Source of the DNA: an uncultured Paraglaciecola sp.
GTDB taxonomy: Bacteria; Pseudomonadota; Gammaproteobacteria; Enterobacterales; Alteromonadaceae
Direction of reading: 5' to 3'
DNA: 62,704 bases
Assembly: GCF_913058035.1 (NCBI RefSeq)
Contig: NZ_CAJXPA010000007.1
Location: forward strand, 1-62,704
Shown here piece by piece: positions 54,996-62,704 of this stretch; position 1 is the stretch's first letter, and the number at the start of each line of letters is the position of its first letter. The notes below the pieces were generated by a model. That model ran no database searches, had not been told where the DNA came from, and worked only from the letters and a program-made list of their open reading frames with translations. Both the position numbers and the translations under genes were made by a program.

Positions 54996-55341
54996 AAGCC
55001 GTTCACCATCATTAGCAATATTCAGAGCTTGTTTGCACAACAGCTGGAAGCGCTTGTTCTGAATTATGTAAAAATGGCTGATTAATAGCCGACTTTCACT
55101 ACCTTGAGCATTCAAAATTGATGTCAATATGGAAAATATGAGGCATCATAGATTTTGATTTTAGGAAAATGTCGTTTTATTTTACCTAAACTCAACTGCT
55201 GAGCATTAACAATAGCCTGTCGATTACAAGTAACTAGGACCTTGTAGTAGATTGAGCGATAATAGGGTATTAATCCTTCCTATACTCGGCAAAAGTACGG
55301 CTGAAATTTTTATTTGTAATTTTATTTAAGGAGAGATTATC
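54996..55341. promoter_or_regulatory. Upstream region of the ice-binding gene
   Basis: About 350 bases. No coding-like frame. AAGGAGAG at 55329-55336 is a strong ribosome binding site for the ATG at 55342. Promoter boxes cannot be assigned. Confidence 0.4.
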
Positions 55342-56556
55342 ATGAAAAAACCATGGCTAGTGGGTGCGATGCGCGCCAGTGTCTTGTGCGTTTACTTGCC
55401 GTTGGCCCAGGCCGACGTTTTAGAGGAGGTAGAGCACGTAATGAATAAAGACGTGTTTGGTCAGTCTGTCTTTGCCAGCTCTTATGCAACCCTGAGTGCA
55501 AATTCAACAATCAATGGCGACGTTTCGTCTGGAGCCGCCACCACGCTAGGTGCGGGTGCAATCGTCCATGGCAGTACTCTGGCCGGAGCCGCCACCACGC
55601 TCGGCGCGAATGCACTCGTCAATGGCAATGTTGACTCTGGGGCCGCTACTACTCTCGGTGCGGATTCTACCGTCGATGGCGCTGTTTCGTCTGGTGCCGC
55701 CACCACGTATGGCGCGGGTGCAAATGTTAATTGGCGTTATTTTAATAGCTCAACTTTGGCTACTTATGCTACGCCGTCGCCGCTGACACAAGACGTTATC
55801 GATGCCCAAGCTTTTCTGAGTGGCCTGGAGCCGGACGTCTTGCTCCTTCCTAGCAATATCGGCGCAGACATGACTTTCAGTCCTGGAGTATATGAAGTCG
55901 CAGGTCCACTGTCGGTGAGTGCGGGCACAACAATCACGCTTGATGCTGGAGGCAATGCCGGTGTATTTGTTTTCAATATCAGTGATTTCTTAAGCTTTGG
56001 TGCGGGCGTAAATGTCGTCATGATCAATGATACAAAAGACACCCGTGTTATCTGGAACATTACTGGCACCTACATTAGCGTAGGCGCGGATGCGAATATT
56101 ATAGGTGACCTATTGGCGAAAACGTACGTCAGCACTGGCGAAAATTCTACTGCCAGCGCCGCTTATTCGGCAACTTCGTACGTTACTGTTGGCGCAAGTT
56201 CAGAAATTAACGAGCCGTCGTTGGGCTTGGGGGAGAATACCCCTCCCGTTGCGTTTGACGGCCCTGATGGGTTCGTACCGAGTGATCTGGATGATCAGCC
56301 GAATGAATCGAAACCTGGACCAAAGTTCCTTTTTGCGGTAGATGCCGACGAAGACGACCTGACCTTCAGTGTCGTCCTTAACAGCCTAGGTCCATTAGGG
56401 AACAACGTGAAGTACTTTGAGTTCGACCAAGCAACGGGGAAGTGGAGTGTCGAGTGCATCGGCGTCAACGGTGGGCATGACTCGTTTAAGTGGGTGGCCA
56501 ATGACGGGAAAGTCGACAGTAATGTCGCCACGCAGTACTTCTTGTGCGCGATTTGA
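55342..56556 (+). CDS. DUF3494 ice-binding-like protein with N-terminal solenoid repeats
   Basis: Probably secreted: signal peptide MKKPWLVGAMRASVLCVYLP, LAQA. Residues about 46-135 are five 18-residue repeats (consensus SGAATTLGAxAxVxGxVx). From about 140 to 290 the protein follows the DUF3494 ice-binding fold: LTQDVIDAQAFLSGL, MTFSPGVYEVAGPLSVSAGT, TITLDAGGNAGVFVFNIS, VVMINDTKDTRVIWNITG and GDLLAKTYVSTGENS. The C-terminal 100 residues (NTPPVAFDGPDG, VDADEDDLTFSV, ANDGKVDSN) look like a cadherin- or Ig-like module. DUF3494 proteins bind ice or inhibit its recrystallisation in cold-adapted microbes. The gene is visibly richer in G and C than its neighbours and lies beside a transposase scrap, suggesting transfer. 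The ice function is inferred from the family. Confidence 0.8.
   Translation: MKKPWLVGAMRASVLCVYLPLAQADVLEEVEHVMNKDVFGQSVFASSYATLSANSTINGDVSSGAATTLGAGAIVHGSTLAGAATTLGANALVNGNVDSGAATTLGADSTVDGAVSSGAATTYGAGANVNWRYFNSSTLATYATPSPLTQDVIDAQAFLSGLEPDVLLLPSNIGADMTFSPGVYEVAGPLSVSAGTTITLDAGGNAGVFVFNISDFLSFGAGVNVVMINDTKDTRVIWNITGTYISVGADANIIGDLLAKTYVSTGENSTASAAYSATSYVTVGASSEINEPSLGLGENTPPVAFDGPDGFVPSDLDDQPNESKPGPKFLFAVDADEDDLTFSVVLNSLGPLGNNVKYFEFDQATGKWSVECIGVNGGHDSFKWVANDGKVDSNVATQYFLCAI
55477..55746. repeat. 54-bp (18-residue) tandem repeats in the ice-binding gene
   Basis: Segments beginning GGAGCCGCCACCACG recur at 55531, 55585, 55639 and 55693, exactly 54 bases apart, with one more diverged unit at 55477. 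Each encodes one 18-residue turn with small residues (SGAATTLGA). The strict period and conservation at the DNA level indicate expansion by duplication. Confidence 0.85.
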
Positions 56557-56590
56557 TGTAAATATTCGGACGAATCTGCAAAGTTTAAAG

Positions 56591-56625
56591 GCAGGAGGCC
56601 CCATTGCTCCACAGGGGCCTCCTGC
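56591..56625 (+). terminator. Strong GC-rich hairpin after the ice-binding gene
   Basis: Perfect 12-bp stem GCAGGAGGCCCC / GGGGCCTCCTGC with an 11-base loop, 35 bases after the stop. There is no T-run, so it may be a terminator of the non-classical sort or an mRNA-stabilising end. Its high GC content matches the gene, as if acquired with it. Confidence 0.65.
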
Positions 56626-57174
56626 GCTTACAAACCGCGCCGAGTGAGTGCCACGAGGCTCAGCTATACCCATTCACTATTTTTACAGAAGAGGTAAGCA
56701 GCAATACACTCTGCTTAACTAGTGCATTACATTGATAACTCTAATCGATAGGGTCAGTGACGTTGATTGATCAAAAATTCAACGACCGCTTATGGCACAA
56801 ACCCGCTGTCCAACGGGTTTTGTTTAGTTGTGCGAGTTTCAAACTTTAATATGCTCGTACACTTGCTCTCAATAGCTGGCTATTCCTTCACAAGCTCGCC
56901 TCGATAAACACAATAATATCAGCACTGGATGCATTCAATACTTTAGCAAATCAGTTTTTACGTCCTTAATTACTATTTTTATTGAAATTATTTTTAGTCG
57001 CACCGCACGTCTTAACTCGAGTTCAGGTTAGGTAACAAGATCATTGGGGATGAAAGCAACATCGAATAACAAAGGTAAATTGGAATAATAAAGTTTGCTG
57101 CTGTGTTTACGTGATCTTTGATTAAAGGGTATTATTTGATATGATTTCGGCGTTATTTATTATCCGGAATATTA
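56626..57174. other. Non-coding region before the broken MipA gene
   Basis: About 550 bases without a coding-like frame. It includes a short hairpin AAACCCG-CTGTCCAA-CGGGTTT (56799-56820) followed by TGTTTA, which may be a terminator. The base composition returns to A/T-rich after about 56650. Confidence 0.45.
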
Positions 57175-57915
57175 ATGAAATATTTAGCTTTACTTAGTTT
57201 TAGCCTATTGTTCAGCCCGATTTTATTGGCTCAATGGTCTGCTGGAGTAGCGACTATCTTTCCTTCTAACCCATACCTAGGAACAGATACAGAAATAAAG
57301 GTATTACCCATCATAACTTTCGAGGGGAAAAGGTTTAGTTAGCGTGGTCCCTCTTTGGCTTACAAACTCAGTGGATTTGAGCGGGGAGAGCCGTCCATTG
57401 GATTGAGTGTAAACTTGGCACCTAATGAGCTTGATATTAACGATAGCGATAAGCTGAACGGTATAAAAGACCGTGATTTTTCGTTTATGTTTGGTGTTAA
57501 CTATAGTCACACCCTCGATTTTGCGACGATATCTGTTTCTTTGGAAACAGATATCTCTAATAGGCATCAAGGGCAGCGCGCAGTTGTTGGGTTGGAAAGA
57601 ACACTTTTTACTCACCCAAAACGTGAGTGGATGATTAACCTTGGAGCAGAATTGGAATATTTGTATGCTGATTATGCTGATTATTATTTTGGTGTCGATG
57701 CAGACGAGCAAAACAATTCTGTTTACTCTCAATACGAAGCTGGCAGTGTGCTTGCGCTAGGGTTCACGTTGAGCGGATATTATCAAATAAACAAGCAATG
57801 GAATATGGTGGCAAATTTACGCTGGCAGTCTCTACCTAGTGATGTGAAAAATAGTCCAATTGTGGACGGAAGCGTTGCGGTTAATGGTTTTTTTGGATTA
57901 CTCTACGCTTTTTAA
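57175..57915 (+). pseudogene. MipA/OmpV-family outer-membrane protein with one in-frame TAG
   Basis: The frame starts with a signal peptide at the ATG at 57175 (MKYLALLSFSLLFSPILLAQ) and reads WSAGVATIFPSNPYLGTDTE, IKVLPIITFEGKRFS, then TAG at 57340-57342, then RGPSLAYKLSGFERGEPSIG on to a barrel-like C-terminus GFFGLLYAF. The family pattern around the stop is usually RxSLRGPxxxY, so one base change (TTG Leu to TAG) explains it. The rest of the frame is intact for 190 codons. MipA/OmpV proteins are outer-membrane barrels linked to murein hydrolases or to osmotic and antibiotic responses. It is either a recent pseudogene, a suppressed or read-through gene, or a sequencing error. Confidence 0.8.
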
Positions 57916-58039
57916 GCTATTTGTTTTAAAGTGTGTGATTTAGACAGTAAATAAGGTTCGTAACCTGTTTATATCTTATTAGATTAGGCGCGCGACCCAA
58001 AAATAAATTTGCAATAGAAATATAATGGACGGGGTTATA

Positions 58040-58705
58040 GTGAAATTTATATTATCAATATTGACATCAATATTTGTGACTGGGTGTTCAGTTGTGGGTC
58101 AAAGTGATGTGGAAACAGCTCCTTATACTCTTCTAAAAGCAGACGAGGCTCAGAAAATTGAAGTGCGTAACTATGATTCAATGGTATTGGTGTCTACTAG
58201 TATGTCCAGTGAAAGTGGTAACAGTGCTTTTAGAACATTGTTCAGCTATATTACCGGCGATAATGAAGGGGAAACAGAGATTTCTATGACGGCACCTGTC
58301 ATTATGAACGATAAAAATGAAGTGAAAAAAGACGTGAGAAGGGACGCGAAAAATGACGCAATAAAGGGCTCAGAAATATCGATGACTGCACCTGTGTTTA
58401 TGAATGACAGTGCCGACAGTTCGATGATGTCCTTCGTGATGCCAAAAAATTTCACATTAGCAACAACGCCTAAACCTACTAACCCTGAAGTATACTTGAG
58501 TGAGCTCAAAGATTATAAAGTGGCTAGCATTCAGTTTAGCGGAACATTGAGTAACAGTAACGTAGAGAAATACACCCTCATCCTTAAAACTTGGATGACT
58601 GAAAATGGTTACGTGGCTATCAGTGAGCCAGTAAAAGCTGGCTACAATGGCCCTTTAACATTGCCTATCTGGCGTCGTAATGAAATGTTAATTGAGGTTA
58701 GATAA
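58040..58705 (+). CDS. SOUL/HBP-family heme-binding lipoprotein
   Basis: The N-terminus KFILSILTSIFVTGCSVVGQ carries a lipobox (VTGC), so the protein is likely an envelope lipoprotein. The body matches the SOUL family: YTLLKADEAQKIEVRNYDSM, FRTLFSYITGDN, the twin EISMTAPVIM and EISMTAPVFM segments, FVMPKNFTLATTPKPTNPEV, WMTENGYVAISEPVKAGYNG and LPIWRRNEMLIEVR at the end. The length suits the family. I choose the GTG at 58040, with GGGG about nine bases upstream; an ATG at 58025 would add five residues. Between the twin motifs lies a charged stretch (KKDVRRDAKNDAIKG). Heme binding is known for some animal members; the bacterial role is unclear. Confidence 0.88.
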   Translation: MKFILSILTSIFVTGCSVVGQSDVETAPYTLLKADEAQKIEVRNYDSMVLVSTSMSSESGNSAFRTLFSYITGDNEGETEISMTAPVIMNDKNEVKKDVRRDAKNDAIKGSEISMTAPVFMNDSADSSMMSFVMPKNFTLATTPKPTNPEVYLSELKDYKVASIQFSGTLSNSNVEKYTLILKTWMTENGYVAISEPVKAGYNGPLTLPIWRRNEMLIEVR

Positions 58706-58871
58706 GTTTATTTGCAATTGTTATCTAGACAGTTATCCATACAACCATTGTAAATATTCAAAAGTACCTAGGTATTTAATTAAATTAACATTGCTGTCTG
58801 GGTAGTTATTCAATTTAAATGTTAGTCTAACCATTATTAATTTACGTCTTTAACTATTTAGGAAATTCCTT

Positions 58872-60101
58872 TTGTCACTCAATCGAAAAAAGTCTCGCAT
58901 TATAGTTATTGGCGCTAATTTTGCGGGCCTCACTGCTGTAAGCAAGCTATGTAAAAGCCATGACGTAACCGTCATTGATGCTAAGCAGGATTTTCAGTGG
59001 ACACCGAACATCCATGAAATTTTGTCAGACGTTAAAAAAGAAACCAGCCTAAGTTTAAATCTAGACACTATTATCACAAGATTAGGGCACCGCTTTATTA
59101 ACCAAACTGTTTCTAGCATTGACGGCGCTCTACAAACCGTCACCCTAGATGACGAACAAATACTCAATTATGACGTATTGTTGATTGCATCGGGTCATTC
59201 ACGATCAAACTATGGCATTAAAGGCGCTAGCGAATATGCATATGGATTTCGCACTGCCGATGATGTGGTAAAAATACATAACGACATTGAAGCGCTACTT
59301 GATAACAATAAATACCCAGTCAATATTAATATTATCGGTGGTGGCTTCACTGGTGTAGAAGTGTTGGGTGAATTATTACGCAAATATGCAACCAACAAAA
59401 AGCTGAAGTTCAATGTGATTGATAGGGCTGAGAGGTTAGTTCAGGCTCTGCCAGAAAAATTATCAGATGATATATTACGCCAATGCAAAAACTATCAAGT
59501 TAGTTTTCATTTCAACAAAAAAATCACTGAAGTGAAATCATGTAGTATTCATTTTGATGACAAAGAATCAATAGAGACAGATTTAACTATTTGGTCTGCA
59601 GGGACTAAATTGCCTGACTATCTTGATGGCATTGATACACAGGCAACCTCTAATGGGCTAGCAGTTAATACGTATTTACAAACAAAAGAATTTAGCAGCG
59701 TTTTTGTCGCGGGGGATTCTGCCACGCTTCCAAACTCACTACCTAAACAAGCTAGCATAGCCTTAGATATGGGTTTACATGCAGCAACGAATATTAATCG
59801 ATTTTGTGCTAAAAGATCCTTAAAACCGCTGAAAGCCCAAACTAAACCGATAATTTTGTCTCTGGGCGATATCAATACTTATTTCATCCAAGGACAACTG
59901 GTTCTAGCCAGTCCTGTATTAGCTACAGCTAAAGAAGCTGTTTATCAGTTTTATATGGCTCGCTTATCAGCACTTCTACCTTTAGAGCAGAGAGTTTTAG
60001 GGATCGCAGAAAGAATGATTATATCGACAGAAAAATTATTATTAGTCGAGATTTTAAAGTTAAGACCCAGAGTATTATTAGGCCGTAGTAAGGTTTTATG
60101 A
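58872..60101 (+). CDS. NADH dehydrogenase-like FAD oxidoreductase (NDH-2 type)
   Basis: Two-dinucleotide-binding-domain flavoprotein of the type II NADH dehydrogenase group. The FAD motif is RIIVIGANFAGLTAVSKLCK and the NAD(P)H motif is INIIGGGFTGVEVLGELLRK. DLTIWSAGTKLPDYLDGI and VFVAGDSATLPNSLPKQASI are the late FAD-contact regions. The length of 409 residues fits. The C-terminus (about 340-409) is moderately hydrophobic and could bind the membrane. The start is TTG at 58872, preceded by AGGAAAT. Quinone reduction is likely but not proven. It is a single gene. Confidence 0.88.
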   Translation: MSLNRKKSRIIVIGANFAGLTAVSKLCKSHDVTVIDAKQDFQWTPNIHEILSDVKKETSLSLNLDTIITRLGHRFINQTVSSIDGALQTVTLDDEQILNYDVLLIASGHSRSNYGIKGASEYAYGFRTADDVVKIHNDIEALLDNNKYPVNINIIGGGFTGVEVLGELLRKYATNKKLKFNVIDRAERLVQALPEKLSDDILRQCKNYQVSFHFNKKITEVKSCSIHFDDKESIETDLTIWSAGTKLPDYLDGIDTQATSNGLAVNTYLQTKEFSSVFVAGDSATLPNSLPKQASIALDMGLHAATNINRFCAKRSLKPLKAQTKPIILSLGDINTYFIQGQLVLASPVLATAKEAVYQFYMARLSALLPLEQRVLGIAERMIISTEKLLLVEILKLRPRVLLGRSKVL

Positions 60102-60557
60102 AGGGGTACTATCACCGATCAACAGATACTAGCGCGGTACGATAAAACCATTTAAAGCTAATTTTTAAAAGCAAATTGTTAAAGATGTTTAACGAATTAA
60201 ATAAGTCGCTATGCAAAAAATGAATTGTTCGATTTATTCATTCTTTTACCTACTCCCTTACTTACTCCTTCCTCTACTCACTCTTTATTCAATGCGCCCA
60301 AAATGGCGCTTTTAGGTTTTTCAATGACATAGCCCAGATGTTCGGCCGTTGCTTTACACGAAAATTAACGGTACTTTAAATTTAATAGTAAACAAACCCC
60401 CTCACTTCATGCTGAATTGAGGGAAACCAAGTTACGGAAAACGTATGTTCATATTAAATGGATGCACACTTGGTCATTGTTGGTATTGAGGTATGTTAAG
60501 TAGTCGACACAACATCGCCCAGTCCAAAACGTTTATCAACAACCTGAAGGAAATTCA
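60102..60557. other. Intergenic region upstream of the WS/DGAT gene
   Basis: About 460 bases with no coding-like frame. A pyrimidine-rich run (60241-60290) is followed by a small hairpin GCGCC-CAAAAT-GGCGC (60294-60309) with TTTT after it, a possible terminator for the upstream gene. GAAGGAAA at 60544-60551 is the ribosome binding site of the next gene. Confidence 0.4.
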
Positions 60558-62018
60558 ATGGATCATCTTAGCGGCTTAGATGCAGCCTTTTTACACTTAG
60601 AATCACCTGAAACTCCAATGCATATTGGTGGCTTGAGCATATTGGAGCTGCCTGCAGATTATGAAGGTGATTTCATGCAAGACGTGTGCACTCACATCCA
60701 AAATCGTATGCACATGGCGCCTATTTTTCAGCGCAAGCTGATCAACATGCCATTTGATATCGCCAACCCGATTTGGGTTATGGACGAGGCTATCGATATT
60801 GATTACCACATTCGACATGTCATTGTACCGCCGCCTGCGACGAGAGGTAGCGTGGATAAACTAGTCGCTCGGTTGCACTCTAGCTTACTTGACCGAAGCC
60901 GCCCTCTATGGGAAATGCATATACTTGATGGTTTACCTGTGCCCTCAGACTCACCTAAGGGCACCCGATATGTGGGACTCTACTCTAAAATGCATCACGC
61001 TGCGCTCGATGGTATGGGCGGACAAGTGTTAATGGAAGCCATTATGGATGTGTCAGCAGTGCCTCGTAAAGCGAACAGACGTATGCGCCGAAGAGAAACC
61101 GCTAGAGGCGATAACTATGGTATTGCCGAACTCACAGCATCAGGTGTGGCGCATAATATAAGCCAATCTATTAAATTGACCAAAAATTTGCCAAAGCTAA
61201 CACTCAAAGCCTTTGGTATGCTCAGACCCGCTAAGTCTTCCGACGGTAGTAGTGTGCATCGAATGAATTGGCTTGCGCCCAAGACACCACTCAATGCTAC
61301 CATCACCAATCAACGTAGCTTCGCACGTTTTTCTATCCCGTATGCTGACAGTAAAAAAATATCTAAACTTAATAATGTCAGTCTTAATGATGTTGTTATG
61401 GCAATTTCTGGTGAAGGTATGAATCGCTATTTCAAAGATGAAGGGTTTAGTACAGAAGAGCCCTTGTTAGCTGCTATTCCGGTCAGTGTGCGCCCCGAAG
61501 GCAACACTGAGCTAAGCAACCAAGTGTCCATCGCGCGAATGAGTCTTGCCACTAATATCATAGATCCGCTGAAGCGACTCCAGGCAATTAACGCCTCTTC
61601 CACTCATACCAAAACAATGATGTCTGATGTCAAAGCCATCATGCCTACTGACTTCCCCTCAATTGGTGCACCTTGGCTGGTGACTAGCATTGCTTCGACA
61701 TTGACTCGAACTAGAATGGCAAACTCCGTACCGCCGTTTGCCAATGTACTGATATCCAATGTTCCTGGACCAAACATTACACTTTACTTTGCAGGTGCCA
61801 AACAGATAAGTACCTACCCAGTCTCGATCCCTTATCACGGAATGGGACTGAATATTACACTGCAAAGTTATAACGGCTGGCTCGACTTTGGTCTAATCTC
61901 ATGTCAAAAGTTGATGCCAGACATACACGAACTGGCACAGCATATGAAGGATGCACATAAGGAACTCTTAGAGCTCAGTTTGAACGCAGACCTCGAAGCT
62001 TCTACCAGTAAAAGTTAA
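60558..62018 (+). CDS. Wax ester synthase / diacylglycerol acyltransferase (WS/DGAT)
   Basis: Bifunctional acyltransferase that makes wax esters or triacylglycerols from acyl-CoA and an alcohol or diacylglycerol. The catalytic HHxxxDG motif is MHHAALDGMGG (residues 146-152). Family elements: MDHLSGLDAAFLHLESPETP with MHIGGLSILEL, RSRPLWEMHILDGL, AAIPVSVRPEGNTELSNQVS and FANVLISNVPGPN. The length of 486 residues is typical. It points to neutral-lipid storage, which pairs with cyanophycin storage elsewhere in the window. It stands alone; no fatty-acyl-CoA reductase gene is adjacent. Confidence 0.95.
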   Translation: MDHLSGLDAAFLHLESPETPMHIGGLSILELPADYEGDFMQDVCTHIQNRMHMAPIFQRKLINMPFDIANPIWVMDEAIDIDYHIRHVIVPPPATRGSVDKLVARLHSSLLDRSRPLWEMHILDGLPVPSDSPKGTRYVGLYSKMHHAALDGMGGQVLMEAIMDVSAVPRKANRRMRRRETARGDNYGIAELTASGVAHNISQSIKLTKNLPKLTLKAFGMLRPAKSSDGSSVHRMNWLAPKTPLNATITNQRSFARFSIPYADSKKISKLNNVSLNDVVMAISGEGMNRYFKDEGFSTEEPLLAAIPVSVRPEGNTELSNQVSIARMSLATNIIDPLKRLQAINASSTHTKTMMSDVKAIMPTDFPSIGAPWLVTSIASTLTRTRMANSVPPFANVLISNVPGPNITLYFAGAKQISTYPVSIPYHGMGLNITLQSYNGWLDFGLISCQKLMPDIHELAQHMKDAHKELLELSLNADLEASTSKS

Positions 62019-62704
62019 ATCTAAATCGTTTGATTTAATTTAGTTCGAAATATTGATTTTATTTTAGCTAAAGGCTTGTAAACAAGGGCTAGAAACTGAT
62101 GGTTTTGGTTGTTAGCCCTCTTGATAAATAGATAATTGCTTAGGTTTACAATCAATTCTTAAACGTTGAGAAAGTTGGAGCTAGATATCTTATGGACCTT
62201 TATTCAGCATAAAGATTATTTTCTAACGGTCACAGACGATGGCTGTATTGCCCACTTATTACAACCTTAGTAATATAATTTTTAATCATTACCTCAAAGA
62301 CTCAGGCATAATTCTTTTTGCTAGCCAGAACTAAAAAAGTACTCCCGCCAACCACCCTTATTCACTGTATTATTTAGTCATGTCGTTGGTTATAGCGCAA
62401 TTTAAAATAAGGCAGCCCTTTGTTTAAATAAGTACATAGTAAAAAATAATACTCAAACAGAACACCGTGAATTAACCTTAGTTAAACCATAGATTTCACT
62501 CGATTTCACTAAAACAGTGCCAATTTTATAGTGTCATTGCGCCTGAATTTGGAAGCCGAGGTGATGATGCTGTTGTTTCAAATCTTACTTATTTCTTTCT
62601 TAGTTCCTCTATAGCAATTGTATCTCAGTTCCAGGTCATAACAATTAATCACCAAGCCCAGTAAGGCGGAATTTTATTAATGTAGAAACCAGGTACAACA
62701 TCAT
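62019..62704. other. Non-coding right end of the window
   Basis: About 690 A/T-rich bases after the WS/DGAT stop. All frames carry stops at short intervals and no protein remnant or strong hairpin is recognised. Confidence 0.4.

Noticed and set aside
55477..55746. 54-bp repeats as a CRISPR or integron-type array
   Set aside because: The repeats are contiguous, in frame and encode regular solenoid turns.
55764..56069. 101-codon minus-strand frame in the ice-binding gene
   Set aside because: Shadow of a repetitive, G/C-rich coding region.
1..62704. tRNA, rRNA or riboswitch genes
   Set aside because: No cloverleaf, rRNA or known riboswitch core was recognised by eye; a covariance-model scan would be needed to rule them out fully.

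Overview
The window looks like chromosomal DNA of a marine, probably cold-adapted gammaproteobacterium of the Alteromonadaceae (Paraglaciecola/Glaciecola-like). This is inferred from the moderately A/T-rich composition, the gene content (ovothiol synthase, PagL, cyanophycin synthetase, WS/DGAT acyltransferase, SulP transporter, GH16 lipoprotein, DUF3494 ice-binding protein) and the style of the intergenic DNA. No rRNA, tRNA or CRISPR array was seen. No sequence search could be run, so every family call rests on motifs and recalled family patterns.

Layout. 1-3.4 kb: ovothiol synthase ovoA (5' end outside the window) followed closely by a FAD monooxygenase. 3.5-9.2 kb: a LysR regulator, an outer-membrane lipid pair (PagL-type deacylase and an orphan MlaC-like protein), an SMP-30-like protein and purT. 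9.2-19.7 kb is the accessory, decaying zone. It holds an A/T-rich GH19-type lysozyme/chitinase-like gene, a fossil IS256-family transposase, an aminotransferase, a wrecked mtfA, an SDR, a solute-binding protein, an Imm22-like orphan immunity protein, and fragments of an AraC regulator, a DUF3325-like protein and an FKBP prolyl isomerase. 19.7-30.4 kb: a lipoprotein, a penicillin-acylase-type hydrolase, two periplasmic binding proteins, an msrB-msrA-msrA-like repair operon, and a divergent pair (phytoene-dehydrogenase-like oxidoreductase and Rieske oxygenase) separated by a 50-bp hairpin-like perfect palindrome. 30.7-35.1 kb: a long acyl-CoA dehydrogenase, an NQO1-like quinone reductase and a BetI-like TetR regulator.

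35.8-42.5 kb is the most coherent system: iadA - cphB - cphA - a second cyanophycin-synthetase-like Mur ligase. Together they could make the Asp/Arg reserve polymer cyanophycin (CphA), break it to beta-Asp-Arg dipeptides (CphB) and split those to free amino acids (IadA). The fourth gene keeps a Mur-ligase half but has no ATP-grasp half; its role is not obvious. 42.5-47.2 kb: a YdjM-like membrane protein, a MoxR AAA ATPase/VWA pair and a GlxA-type AraC regulator. 47.4-49.7 kb: a translationally coupled acyl-CoA dehydrogenase pair resembling PimC/PimD. 50-54.7 kb: a GH16 lipoprotein, a SulP transporter with STAS domain, and a PadR/membrane-protein pair with two operator-like palindromes. 55-58 kb: an unusual ice-binding protein with an 18-residue solenoid repeat, beside an IS91-like scrap, then a MipA/OmpV gene broken by one in-frame TAG. 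58-62 kb: a SOUL lipoprotein, an NDH-2-like dehydrogenase and a wax ester/triacylglycerol synthase.

Taken together, the intact genes point to storage (cyanophycin, neutral lipids), oxidative-stress defence (ovothiol, Msr enzymes, quinone reductase), acyl-CoA oxidation and envelope maintenance. The candidates most worth following are the cyanophycin locus with its ATP-grasp-less partner, the divergent palindrome, and the repeat-bearing ice-binding protein.
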